DNA of 64,000 nucleotides from Leptospira selangorensis (GTDB taxonomy: Bacteria > Spirochaetota > Leptospiria > Leptospirales > Leptospiraceae), in the NCBI RefSeq assembly GCF_004769405.1, contig NZ_RQES01000018.1:248001-312000 (forward strand), in the 5' to 3' direction. Made by a program: the position numbers and the translations under genes. A model generated the notes under the pieces. The model was not told the origin of the DNA. It was given only the letters and a program-made list of their open reading frames with translations, and ran no database searches. How positions within the stretch are numbered: the first letter of the stretch is position 1; every line of letters begins with the position of its first letter. Shown one piece after another: positions 21,970 through 33,261 of the stretch.

Positions 21970-23085
21970 TTAAGAAGCCAGTTCTTTTAGTGCAGTTATG
22001 CCTCGTTTCAGATTCTCCCATTCGGAAGCAAAACTGATACGGATATATTCTTTGGAATCTACGAATATATAACCAGGGACTAAGATCAGGCCTTTTTCTT
22101 TTACTGCTTTTACGATAAAATCATCATCCTTCTCCTTTATTTTTAAGAAGAAGTAGAAGGCACCCCCGCTTTTTTTCAGCTGGTAATGATCCTTTAGATT
22201 TTCGTAAACAAAATCCCTTTTTTCCTTATAATCATCTATATAAGGTTGCATATCGGTTTTAAGAGCTTCTATCCCCATCCATTGGGTCACAGAAGGTGCA
22301 CAAACTAAAGTGTATTGTTGTAAGGTGGTTAACGTTTTTATAATAGGAGCTGGAGCGACTATGGATGCTAATCTAAGTCCCGTCATACTATATGTTTTGG
22401 AAAACCCGGAAAGAGTGATCGCTCTTTCATAAAAAGATCCAACGGATAAGAAAGACTTATCGTAATCGAACTTCTCGTAGATCTCGTCGGAGATCAAATA
22501 AGCCCCCGTTTTCTCTGCGAGTTCCGCAAGCGCCGTTAGTTGTTTTTTAGTCAAAACGGTTCCGGTAGGATTAGAAGGAGTGGAGAAGATGATGATCTTC
22601 AACTTTTTGTCCTTGAATACATTCAGATCTTCCGGTTGGAAATCTTCCGAAACAGTATTCATCTTCCCGCCATAAATTTTGATATAAGCAGGATACATCA
22701 AGAAATGAGGAGTTACTACAAGGCACTCATCTCCTTCGTTCAAAAGAGAATTGAAAAGTAATAAAAACGCGGAGCTGATCCCGGAAGTAACTAAAAGACG
22801 TTCCGGACTTGCGTAATCGATCCCGTTTTCTTGTTTGTATTTTTGGGAGAGAGCTTCTTTCAGTTCCGGAATTCCCGCCGTTAATGTATAAGCGGTTTTT
22901 CCGTCGCGTAAAGCTTTGACTCCGGCTTCTACAATATTCGGAGGACAAGGAAAATGAGGTTGTCCAATGGAAAGATTGATCGGGTCTTTTAAGGTCCCGG
23001 CAAGTTCGAATGCTTTTCGGATGGCTGAGGAATCCAAACCTTGGATTCTTTGCGCTAGTACATAATCAAGGGTACTCTGGCTCAT
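21970..23085 (-). CDS. PLP-dependent aminotransferase, class I/II
   Basis: The 371-residue fold-type I enzyme has the PLP-lysine motif SGFSKTYSMTGLRLAS, an NPTGTVL segment that contacts the cofactor, and LISDEIYEKFDYD. Substrate specificity (aspartate, aromatic or other amino acids) cannot be set from the motifs. It heads a minus-strand group with the prepilin peptidase and pdxH, which makes its PLP cofactor. It is divergent from the large AAA+ gene, with a 133-base shared promoter region. Confidence 0.88.
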   Translation of the reverse strand: MSQSTLDYVLAQRIQGLDSSAIRKAFELAGTLKDPINLSIGQPHFPCPPNIVEAGVKALRDGKTAYTLTAGIPELKEALSQKYKQENGIDYASPERLLVTSGISSAFLLLFNSLLNEGDECLVVTPHFLMYPAYIKIYGGKMNTVSEDFQPEDLNVFKDKKLKIIIFSTPSNPTGTVLTKKQLTALAELAEKTGAYLISDEIYEKFDYDKSFLSVGSFYERAITLSGFSKTYSMTGLRLASIVAPAPIIKTLTTLQQYTLVCAPSVTQWMGIEALKTDMQPYIDDYKEKRDFVYENLKDHYQLKKSGGAFYFFLKIKEKDDDFIVKAVKEKGLILVPGYIFVDSKEYIRISFASEWENLKRGITALKELAS

Positions 23086-23218
23086 ATAAATACGCTAATG
23101 TAGGACCTATTTGTTCGTCAAACTGGATTCGTGGAATCAGTTGGAGTGTCCAACCAATCGTTCTCAGAAATAACGAAATGAGATTGCCTCGGAATTCCAC
23201 TTTCCGGATCTTGGGGAC

Positions 23219-26248
<3,030 letters not shown>

Positions 26249-26281
26249 CGGCAGTGCGGGTATGCCCCGCGCTTGGGAACT

Positions 26282-26764
26282 ATGGCAACGAAGAAGGAAA
26301 AAGACAATAGCCCTCAACCTCTGGTAAATAAAAAAGCCAAGTTTAACTTCGAATTGATCTCATTCATCGAAGCAGGCATCGTTTTGTCCGGATCGGAAGT
26401 TAAAAGTCTCCGAGAAAAAAAAGCAAACCTCACTGATGCATTTGCTAAGATAAAAAACGGAGAAGTTTACCTGGATAGTTTTTCCATCACTCCGTATAAG
26501 AACGGGGGATATACAAACCATCCTGATATTCGCCCACGTAAACTTCTACTGAATAGAAAAGAGATAGATAAACTAGATAAACAGATCAAAGAAAAGGGAT
26601 TGGTGCTCGTCGCTACTAAAGTATATTTCAAAGAGAACCGTTGGGCGAAAGTCGAGTTAGCATTAGGAAAACCTAAAAAGCTCTATGATAAACGGGAAGA
26701 TATGAAAAAAAGCGACGCAAAACTGGAAATCGCGAGAGCGATGAAGACCAAGAATTACTCCTAA
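26282..26764 (+). CDS. smpB: SsrA-binding protein SmpB
   Basis: Binds tmRNA and delivers it to stalled ribosomes. The 160 residues (from ATG 26282) carry [29 protein letters not shown] and [11 protein letters not shown], the diagnostic SmpB barrel. A lysine-rich C-terminal tail ([14 protein letters not shown]) inserts in the mRNA channel. No tmRNA gene was recognised in this window. der starts immediately after the stop. Confidence 0.96.
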   Translation: MATKKEKDNSPQPLVNKKAKFNFELISFIEAGIVLSGSEVKSLREKKANLTDAFAKIKNGEVYLDSFSITPYKNGGYTNHPDIRPRKLLLNRKEIDKLDKQIKEKGLVLVATKVYFKENRWAKVELALGKPKKLYDKREDMKKSDAKLEIARAMKTKNYS

Positions 26765-28141
26765 ATGTCCTCTAAAAAAAGAGTTCCGATTATAAGTATC
26801 GTAGGACGCCAGAATGTTGGTAAGTCCACATTATTCAACGCACTTCTTAAAAAGAAATTAGCGATTACCGAGGATTACCCCGGTGTGACGCGTGATGTTC
26901 TTCGTGCTCGTGTTTTAAATCCGGAGAAGGGACTAGACTTTATTCTGGCAGATACTCCTGGTCTGGATATAGAAAGACCGGAAAGTCTGGAAGAAGCAGT
27001 TCTTGAAAATGCTTTCAGACAAGTTGCTGAATCCGACCTTGTAGTTTTTCTTCTAGACCTACATGAGGTCACTTCTTACGATTCCAAACTCATTGATAAA
27101 TTCAGAAAAGACCCTGAACTAACTCAGATACCGGTTCTATATTGTGTAAACAAAGTGGATCATCCGGAAGACGAAGAAGACCTGGATTCTTTTTATAAGA
27201 TGGGTCTGTCAGAGATCTTACCGATCTCTGCAATAGGAAGAAGGAACCTTCCACTTCTTCTGGAAAAAATTGCATTCTTACTTCCAACCGCGAAAAGAAA
27301 AAACCAAACCACGGAAGAAGAGGAAACGCCTTCTGTTTCTACCGAAGATTTCAGTCTTGCGATCGTAGGAAAACCGAATGCTGGAAAATCCAGTTTATTA
27401 AATGCACTTTGCGGATATGATAGAGCGGTTGTGAGCGAAGTTGCAGGAACAACTAGAGACTCGGTAGATACGACAGTTACCTTCGACGGAAAAAAAATCC
27501 GTATTACGGATACTGCAGGTATTCGCAGGAAATCGGATAAGGCAGAGGCCCTGGAATTTTATTCTTACCAAAGAACAAAAAGAACCATTCAAAATTCCGA
27601 CGTGGTCATTCATCTTTTGGACGCGCTCAAAGGTTTTGGGGAATTCGATAAAAAGATCGTAGGAATGCTCCAAGAAGAAGGAAAACCTTTCTTACTCGCC
27701 GTAAATAAATGGGATGCAATAGAAGAAAAGGATAATGATTCCTTTAAAAACTACCAAGAACGTTTATACTCCAGATTTCCTCTCCTTAAAGAAATACAGA
27801 TCATCACTCTAAGCGCTAAGGAAAAACAAAGGATCCATAAGATGATGGAAATGACCATCGATCTTGCGGCCCGTTCTAAGAAAAAGATCTCTACCTCGGA
27901 ATTAAACCAATCTCTTCGGGCTTGGATGGCGGAAGCGGGTAGGTCCTTCTCCGCAAATAAACCTCCTAAGATGTTGTATTGTACACAAGTTTCCGTTTCT
28001 CCGTTTCATCTCATCTTATTCGTGAACCATATAGATTATTTCAAATCAAACCTATTAACTTTTATAAAGAAGAAGTTAACGGAGAAGTATAATCTGAAAG
28101 GGATCCCGATCCGTTTAGAATTGAGATCTGATCGAAAATGA
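26765..28141 (+). CDS. der: GTPase Der (EngA)
   Basis: 50S-assembly GTPase with two G domains and a KH-like C-terminus. The first P-loop is GRQNVGKST near residue 14 and the second GKPNAGKSS near residue 202. Both have switch and base-recognition motifs (DTPGLD, DTAGIRR, NKVD, NKWD). The 458 residues are full length. It follows smpB without a gap and overlaps plsY by 4 bases (ATGA), indicating coupling. Confidence 0.97.
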   Translation: MSSKKRVPIISIVGRQNVGKSTLFNALLKKKLAITEDYPGVTRDVLRARVLNPEKGLDFILADTPGLDIERPESLEEAVLENAFRQVAESDLVVFLLDLHEVTSYDSKLIDKFRKDPELTQIPVLYCVNKVDHPEDEEDLDSFYKMGLSEILPISAIGRRNLPLLLEKIAFLLPTAKRKNQTTEEEETPSVSTEDFSLAIVGKPNAGKSSLLNALCGYDRAVVSEVAGTTRDSVDTTVTFDGKKIRITDTAGIRRKSDKAEALEFYSYQRTKRTIQNSDVVIHLLDALKGFGEFDKKIVGMLQEEGKPFLLAVNKWDAIEEKDNDSFKNYQERLYSRFPLLKEIQIITLSAKEKQRIHKMMEMTIDLAARSKKKISTSELNQSLRAWMAEAGRSFSANKPPKMLYCTQVSVSPFHLILFVNHIDYFKSNLLTFIKKKLTEKYNLKGIPIRLELRSDRK

Positions 28142-28770
28142 ACGAGCTATACTTATTCTTCTTACCTGCATCTTTCCTTTTAGGCTCAATTCCTTTCGGA
28201 TTTTTAGCCGCTAAATTTAAAGGAATAGATATCAGACAAAAAGGAAGCGGGAATATCGGTGCCACCAATGTAACTCGCATGCTTGGTTGGAAGATAGGAC
28301 TTCCCGTTTTACTTTTGGACATTGCTAAGGGCGCGGTGTTTCCACTCGTGATCCGGTCGATCTATGGAGAGTCCCAAGAATATCTTTCTCTTTTTTGTGG
28401 AGTGGCAGCGGTCCTTGGTCATATGTTTTCTCCTTTTTTAAAGTTTAAAGGGGGGAAGGGAGTGGCCACGAGCTTTGGAGTATTTGCAGTGCTTGCTCCA
28501 GGACCGACTCTTATCACCTTAATTGTATTCTTAAGTTTGAAGAAGATCTTCGGTTTCGTATCGATTGGATCGATAGGAGGAGCAATCACTCTACCTATTT
28601 CGTACTATCTACTTTCTTTAATAGACGGTAAAAGTTTTAATACTCCTGTCTTTTGGGCAATCATATGTATCAGTTCAACTATCTTGGTTTTACATAGGAC
28701 AAATCTGATCCGTTTGATCAAAGGCCAAGAATTTGCTTCCGATAAAGAGAAGTATAAAAACCAAGAATAA
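28138..28770 (+). CDS. plsY: glycerol-3-phosphate acyltransferase PlsY
   Basis: Transfers the acyl group from acyl phosphate to glycerol-3-phosphate, starting phospholipid synthesis. The 210-residue membrane protein has the family motifs [29 protein letters not shown], the loop [13 protein letters not shown] and a later hydrophobic C-terminus, with about five to six helices. It is coupled to der by a 4-base overlap. Confidence 0.94.
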   Translation: MNELYLFFLPASFLLGSIPFGFLAAKFKGIDIRQKGSGNIGATNVTRMLGWKIGLPVLLLDIAKGAVFPLVIRSIYGESQEYLSLFCGVAAVLGHMFSPFLKFKGGKGVATSFGVFAVLAPGPTLITLIVFLSLKKIFGFVSIGSIGGAITLPISYYLLSLIDGKSFNTPVFWAIICISSTILVLHRTNLIRLIKGQEFASDKEKYKNQE

Positions 28771-28849
28771 ACTTTTTCTAAAATTCTCAAAGATCAGTTT
28801 TAGGCTTGAATTTGAGGATGACCCGATCTAAAAATCTCCCTTAAGGTTT

Positions 28850-29536
28850 ATGATTCACAAGGAGATAGACGAAAACCGTACCAGAGAAGAAAAGATCGAG
28901 AGTTTGAATCGATTCTTGCAAGCTCATCCTTTGGCAGAGATCCAGGACCTGTACAAATGGCTCTATTACGGGGAATTTGGAGAGATCGCCATTCAGGAAT
29001 TTTATACCGAAAAAAAGAATGCTCCTGCTCTTCACTCCATGTTAGAAGAGTTAAGATTCGACGGTGATAATAATATTTCTCCCGAAAATGTTTGGGAACC
29101 TCTAGGTTTTTCCCAAAGATACCTAATGATCTATCTTACTCCATATTATAATATGGAATACCCTTTGATGAGAATAGTAAATCTAATCCAAAGATCTTCC
29201 GCATTCCAAGGATATCGAATGAGATTCAAACTAGATTGGATCTTACTCAAAGATGAAATTGTTTCTAGAAATATTGGATTTTCCAAACAAGACTTTATTA
29301 ATTTCGAAGACAGGATCCAATTTCACCAATTGCCTGAATTGGACTTCTCTGATACATTCAAACAGAATTATCCTGCCGCCAAACGTATTATCGCTGGTAA
29401 GTTATTCTTCGAATATTTTCCTGAATTTATAGGTGAACCAAGAGGGTTTACCTTACTCGAGGACGAAGCAGGTTCCTCTATACCGGAAGAGGAAGAAGAG
29501 ATGGTATATCCTCGTTGGGAAGGTGAGGCTCTGTAG
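28850..29536 (+). CDS. conserved-type hypothetical protein, soluble
   Basis: I do not recognise a family for these 228 residues. No signal peptide or membrane segment is seen, and the first 60 residues look helical. The C-terminus is acidic (SIPEEEEEM). A run of aromatic residues in the middle (YLMIYLTPYYNMEYPLM) suggests a buried core. The start has AAGG 4-7 bases upstream. The stop codon lies in the palindrome TAGGAGCTCCTA, part of the REP-like element that follows. Confidence 0.65.
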   Translation: MIHKEIDENRTREEKIESLNRFLQAHPLAEIQDLYKWLYYGEFGEIAIQEFYTEKKNAPALHSMLEELRFDGDNNISPENVWEPLGFSQRYLMIYLTPYYNMEYPLMRIVNLIQRSSAFQGYRMRFKLDWILLKDEIVSRNIGFSKQDFINFEDRIQFHQLPELDFSDTFKQNYPAAKRIIAGKLFFEYFPEFIGEPRGFTLLEDEAGSSIPEEEEEMVYPRWEGEAL

Positions 29537-29580
29537 GAGCTCCTAAAATCTTCTTTGGTTCGTGTGTTGGAGTTCCTACA
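29532..29580 (+). repeat. REP-like inverted repeat after the 28850 gene
   Basis: TGTAGGAGCTCC (29532-29543) and GGAGTTCCTACA (29569-29580) are inverted copies with one G-T wobble, separated by 25 bases. Each half is itself nearly palindromic. The shape suits a dispersed intergenic repeat or a transcript 3' end. There is no adjacent strong T-run. Confidence 0.45.
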
Positions 29581-29620
29581 CGCGCGACTAAAGTGGCCTT
29601 TTTGACCCGAAATTTATTTC

Positions 29621-29649
29621 TTTACAGAACTTCCTGAATAGTCTAAATT
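29621..29649 (+). promoter_or_regulatory. predicted sigma-70 promoter of the 70-codon gene
   Basis: TTTACA (29621-29626), a 17-base spacer and TAAATT (29644-29649) fit the housekeeping consensus at 5/6 and 4/6 positions. They would start transcription about 15-17 bases before the AGGA ribosome-binding site of the gene at 29673. Confidence 0.5.
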
Positions 29650-29672
29650 TTGTAAAAATAGGATTCGCAGTT

Positions 29673-29885
29673 ATGTTACAAGAAATCAACGCAGCCGGAA
29701 GCAATAACCGAGCAGCCCAACAATTCTCCCAATCCGAATTCACCATCCGTAATATGCCGGATCGTCTTCATCCGCTCAGCAACATGGATACTGTTGTGAC
29801 AGCGCCGAAGAGTCTCGCCAAGGTAGGCGTAAATACCGACGATCAAATTACTCGCAGGGGTTATCTAATCGATCTAAATGCATGA
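29673..29885 (+). CDS. small protein of unknown function
   Basis: A 70-residue protein with no signal peptide, membrane helix or cysteine. It is polar and Asn/Gln-rich at the N-terminus and has an RRGYLIDLNA C-terminus. The family is not recognised. The case for a real gene is the arrangement: a predicted promoter at 29621-29649, an AGGA ribosome-binding site with a 9-base spacer, and a strong intrinsic terminator 30 bases past the stop. That makes it a compact single-gene transcription unit, likely well expressed. Confidence 0.7.
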   Translation: MLQEINAAGSNNRAAQQFSQSEFTIRNMPDRLHPLSNMDTVVTAPKSLAKVGVNTDDQITRRGYLIDLNA

Positions 29886-29914
29886 TCTTTCAGATACAGA
29901 CTAAAGTCGAAAGG

Positions 29915-29943
29915 AAACCCGGCACCTAAGGCCGGGTTTTTTA
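29915..29943 (+). terminator. intrinsic terminator
   Basis: AAACCCGGC (29915-29923) and GCCGGGTTT (29931-29939) form a 9-bp stem with a 7-base loop, followed by further Ts. It ends the small-gene transcript. Confidence 0.9.
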
Positions 29944-29998
29944 TTATACTCCTCTTCAAAGAGAGAACAAAAAAACTGGTAATGAGGCAGAACTAGGG

Positions 29999-30925
29999 AT
30001 GTTCCAAAATCAATCTATAAAATTCTTTATCCTACTCGTAATTGCTATGGTGAGCTGGGGATTCGCTTGGCCTTCCGCAAAATCAATCGTGGGGACCGAA
30101 CCTCCGATCGTAATTGTATTCTGGAGATTTTTAGCCACAGCGCTTTCTTTAGTTCCAGTATTGATCATCAGAAAAGAATCCATTGCCTTACCTGATAAAA
30201 AAGGATTATTACAAGTAGCAATAGGCGCTGTCTTATATACAATATACAATCAATTCTTCCTATTAGGGCTTAGCCAAGGTTTGGCCGGAGCAGGTGGGGT
30301 ACTCGTCACCACAATGAATCCGATCTTTACTTATATCTTGGTCCATACATTCCAAAGAAAACTTCCTTCCGGAAAAGAATTTATAGGTTTGTTCATCGGA
30401 TTAACCGGTGGATTCTTACTCTTAAAAATTTGGGAAGGAGATTGGACCTTACTCTTCCAATCAGGGAATGTTTATTTTTTACTCTGTGCATTCAGTTGGG
30501 CAATTCTAAGTATGAATAGTCATAGCACAGGGCAAAGAATGTCTCCGATGGTGTACAGCTTTTATGTGTTCAGCATCGGAACAATACTGGATCTATTTCT
30601 TGCATTTCCATACGATCTAGGCGGAGTAATGGACAATAATTGGAATTTCTGGGTCCAATTACTTTATCTTTCCGTAATATCCACGACTTTCGGGACCACT
30701 GTGTATTTTTATGCATCCAGTAGATTGGGATCCAGAACTGCAAGTTCCTTTATATTCTTAGTTCCGGTTACCGCACTTTTGGGAAGTTGGATCTTTTTGG
30801 GAGAAGAACCTAAATTGAGCACATTACTCGGAGGAGTATTCGCGATTTCTTCTGTGATTATACTGAATAGAACTCAGGGAAAAAAAGAAGAAGTTTTAGA
30901 AGAAGAACTAGAAGTTCCGAATTAA
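29999..30925 (+). CDS. EamA/DMT-family membrane transporter
   Basis: The 308-residue protein has about ten hydrophobic helices in two similar halves. EamA features include MVSWGFAWPSAKSIVG at the N-terminus, IVIVFWRFLATALSL, and the C-terminal LVPVTALLGSWIFLGEEPKLSTLLGGVFAISSVII. The substrate, often an amino acid or metabolite for export, is unknown. The gene is alone on this strand, after a terminator. The last four bases overlap the convergent winged-helix gene. Confidence 0.88.
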   Translation: MFQNQSIKFFILLVIAMVSWGFAWPSAKSIVGTEPPIVIVFWRFLATALSLVPVLIIRKESIALPDKKGLLQVAIGAVLYTIYNQFFLLGLSQGLAGAGGVLVTTMNPIFTYILVHTFQRKLPSGKEFIGLFIGLTGGFLLLKIWEGDWTLLFQSGNVYFLLCAFSWAILSMNSHSTGQRMSPMVYSFYVFSIGTILDLFLAFPYDLGGVMDNNWNFWVQLLYLSVISTTFGTTVYFYASSRLGSRTASSFIFLVPVTALLGSWIFLGEEPKLSTLLGGVFAISSVIILNRTQGKKEEVLEEELEVPN

Positions 30926-31143
30926 CCCCAGTTACTTTTATAAAAATGTCTGCCTTTAGGAGCCACCTGGAAACCTTCCGGGTGCTCCACTATCAGACTG
31001 GCCTCTTTTAAATCTTCTAAATGAGGTCTCAAATTCCATTCGGTAAGAGAAGTATTCAGTTCTAAATCCCTCATAGTGAGAAATCCTCCTTCGGAAGATG
31101 CCCTATAGATATCTTGCAGGATTTGATTTTCAATAACGCTCAT
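30922..31143 (-). CDS. small winged-helix DNA-binding protein
   Basis: The 73 residues look like one winged-helix domain. Helices are ENQILQDIYRASSE, MRDLELNTSL and LTEWNLRPHLEDLKEASLI, followed by a wing-like hairpin VEHPEGFQVAPKGRHFY. There is no other domain. It starts 12 bases after the EAL gene stop, so it is likely co-transcribed. It is a candidate regulator of the tandem operator sites before that gene, which is inference. Confidence 0.65.
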   Translation of the reverse strand: MSVIENQILQDIYRASSEGGFLTMRDLELNTSLTEWNLRPHLEDLKEASLIVEHPEGFQVAPKGRHFYKSNWG

Positions 31144-31155
31144 TGAAACCGTTTT

Positions 31156-32370
31156 TTAGTACAGGCGAGGAGCGGTCACGTCTAAAAATACGTAAGCACC
31201 GGATCCCACTTCTCTGCTAAAAACGATCAGATCTTTAACCGCGTCGCTATCAAAATATCTCTCGCTCATTCCCCAATCATCAGGCTTTCTCATCGAATCT
31301 CTAAGCTGCCTATAAAAATAAGGAAGATAAGACCAATTTTTACCGATCCCATGGCTCGTTTCCCTAAAAGAATCTTCACCGGTTCTCATATAATAAGGAG
31401 ATAATTGAGTTCCTTTAGAATCAGTGATATAAACCCTATGGATCTCTTTAGAAGATTGAAAAACCGTATATGCATCTATCAAATATCTATTCGCTATTTG
31501 TAATATAGGAAAAGGGTTCAGAAGTTCCCCTAAAGTTAGCCTGATCTTATTTTCAAAACTCAACTCTTGCTTAAGTGTTTCCATCTTTTTTTGATGAAAA
31601 AATTTCACCATTTCTTTGATGGATAGAGAAGGTTCTTTGCCTGTGGAAAGTTCTGCTCCGGGTCTCAAAAGTAAAAATCCCTGTAGGAATCTGGCTCCGC
31701 CTTCTAATGCAAAGTATAATTCTTCTTGGGTTTCCAAACCTTCGTATAAAACGGAAGCTCCCAGGGAGAATGCAAGGTCACGTATATGTTCCAATACTTT
31801 TCTAACAGATGGAGAACGAGAAGATGCTCTGATTAATCTGAGATCTAATTTTAAAAAGTCCGGGCGGAGAAGTCCCACTCTTTCTATACCGGAAGCCTCC
31901 GAGCCTAAATCGTCCAATGCGATCTTAAATCCGTATGCGCGGAGAAGGTCCACTGCGATCCTTAATGAGTCCAGGCTTCCCGAAAATTCCTCTTCAGTGA
32001 CTTCTAAAATAATACGATTCGGTTCTATTCCATATTCTCTGGCTAAACGTAATAATCTGAAAGAATCAATCCTTTCATTTTCCAATTCTCTATAAAGGCG
32101 ATTAGGAGAAATATTCAGAAATAATTTGGATTGGTCCGGATGAACTTTAAGTTTTTCTAATGCTTTTCTCCAGAGGCTTTCTTCTAATTCTCCTAATTCA
32201 GAATCAGATAGTCCGGCTTCGGCAGAGAATAAATAACCGGCAGAAACGATACCATCTACGGTCTTTTTGCGAGCCAAAACCTCATGAGCGAAAATTTGTC
32301 CATCTTCTACGGACAAGATCGGCTGGAAGAAAGGTAGGATATCAGTTTCTTTGCCGATTACTTGCTCCAT
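31156..32370 (-). CDS. EAL-domain c-di-GMP phosphodiesterase with YkuI-like C-terminal domain
   Basis: The 404 residues start with an EAL domain (about 8-245). The signature Glu is E30 in FAHEVLAR. The other catalytic residues are present: NISPN, ILEVTEEE, ALDDLGSE, LKLDL and YEGLET. It is therefore probably an active c-di-GMP phosphodiesterase. The C-terminal 130 residues (HRVYITDSKGTQLSPYY, then YVFLDVTAP) resemble the PAS/Cache-like EAL-associated domain of B. subtilis YkuI, whose full length is similar. No membrane segment is seen. The ATG has no ribosome-binding site upstream and directly abuts two inverted repeats. Confidence 0.88.
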   Translation of the reverse strand: MEQVIGKETDILPFFQPILSVEDGQIFAHEVLARKKTVDGIVSAGYLFSAEAGLSDSELGELEESLWRKALEKLKVHPDQSKLFLNISPNRLYRELENERIDSFRLLRLAREYGIEPNRIILEVTEEEFSGSLDSLRIAVDLLRAYGFKIALDDLGSEASGIERVGLLRPDFLKLDLRLIRASSRSPSVRKVLEHIRDLAFSLGASVLYEGLETQEELYFALEGGARFLQGFLLLRPGAELSTGKEPSLSIKEMVKFFHQKKMETLKQELSFENKIRLTLGELLNPFPILQIANRYLIDAYTVFQSSKEIHRVYITDSKGTQLSPYYMRTGEDSFRETSHGIGKNWSYLPYFYRQLRDSMRKPDDWGMSERYFDSDAVKDLIVFSREVGSGAYVFLDVTAPRLY

Positions 32371-32407
32371 ATTCGTTATATCGAATGAAGCATTTGTTAT
32401 ATCAAAT
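32371..32407 (-). promoter_or_regulatory. tandem inverted-repeat operator before the EAL gene
   Basis: Two 16-base sites, ATTCGTTATATCGAAT (32371-32386) and ATTTGTTATATCAAAT (32392-32407), share the pattern ATTYG-N6-CRAAT. They start exactly 21 bases apart, two helical turns. The first touches the start codon of the EAL gene. A minus-strand promoter could use TTGATA (32400-32405) as its -35, with the -10 in the inner site. Binding of a dimeric or tetrameric regulator to both sites is inferred from the geometry. Confidence 0.6.
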
Positions 32408-32444
32408 GGAATCTGCCGTCCGAACTTGTTTTGCCTGGAAATTG

Positions 32445-32478
32445 TTTAATATAATTAAATATATTTAATATAACTAAA
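32445..32478. repeat. AT-rich direct repeat upstream of the EAL gene
   Basis: TTTAATATAATTAAA (32445-32459) and TTTAATATAACTAAA (32464-32478) are near-identical direct copies 19 bases apart in very AT-rich DNA. The site could be an UP element or a second regulator site. Chance in AT-rich sequence cannot be excluded. Confidence 0.3.
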
Positions 32479-32491
32479 AACAAAATACACT

Positions 32492-33202
32492 CTATGGGTT
32501 TGACGCCGTATTATAGTGAAGAGAATATTCTATGATCTCTGTAAGCACTTTTTCATCAGAGATCGCGAGAGCGGCACCCCAAAATATAAAAGGCCATCCG
32601 AACCAATGTTTAACTTCAGTTGAGGGGATATGTATTTGTTCGACTCGATTTTTTAGATCTATCCTTGAAATTTCGATATTCCATTCTTCCTTAAAAAATC
32701 CGGGAAATAGTAAAAGAGAAAAGGAAGATGGATATAAGGACCAATGTATTCTGCGCTGAAAACCTCCGACTTTGACGGTTATCGTAGAAGAATAATTTTG
32801 ATCGTCTGATGGATCCGGTGAATCGTAAAAACAATTTAAATCTTTTTTGGTCTTACATAACTCCGTTGAAATATGTGAAATTTGTTCTATGAACCATTTT
32901 TTTCTAGGCGGATAATACTTAAATACGGAACTCACGGCATTGCCGGATGCAAAATCCGCCGGCATCCAGTCTTTTATCCAAGACTTACAAATGTTTGTGT
33001 TACCGTCGCAATTCGGAGATTTATCCTCCTTCTTACAAAACTCTATACATCGATCTCCTGCTAAAAAGACCTGTAGTCTCACTGGTTTTATCGAATTATT
33101 TTGGACCTGTTTCGGAACGGTAGGTAAGGAAGTCATGGATCTATAAATACATCCATAACTAGGAAATATGATGGTAAGAAAAAAAAGGGACCGAATTATC
33201 AT
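32492..33202 (-). CDS. putative lipoprotein of unknown function
   Basis: The 236 residues begin with a lipoprotein signal (hydrophobic IIRSLFFLTIIFPSYG and then Cys at about 18). Spirochaete lipoboxes are loose, and SYGC fits. The mature part has several cysteines (CIEFC, CDGNTNIC, CKTKKDLNC) that may form disulfides, and a hydrophobic segment near the C-terminus (FGWPFIFWGAALAI). The family is not recognised. The start has AGGATAA six bases upstream. Confidence 0.65.
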   Translation of the reverse strand: MIIRSLFFLTIIFPSYGCIYRSMTSLPTVPKQVQNNSIKPVRLQVFLAGDRCIEFCKKEDKSPNCDGNTNICKSWIKDWMPADFASGNAVSSVFKYYPPRKKWFIEQISHISTELCKTKKDLNCFYDSPDPSDDQNYSSTITVKVGGFQRRIHWSLYPSSFSLLLFPGFFKEEWNIEISRIDLKNRVEQIHIPSTEVKHWFGWPFIFWGAALAISDEKVLTEIIEYSLHYNTASNP

Positions 33203-33261
33203 GGCGCTTATCCTATATAATTCGAGTCCCTTTCTTATTGCTATTAAGATTAGATGCAGAT

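Noticed and set aside
26249..26281. Hairpin GCGGG-N5-CCCGC before smpB as a terminator
   Set aside because: The stem is only five pairs with no T-run, so it is not strong enough to call.
32445..32478. CRISPR-like repeat pair
   Set aside because: There are only two short AT-rich copies with a 4-base gap and no spacer pattern or cas genes.
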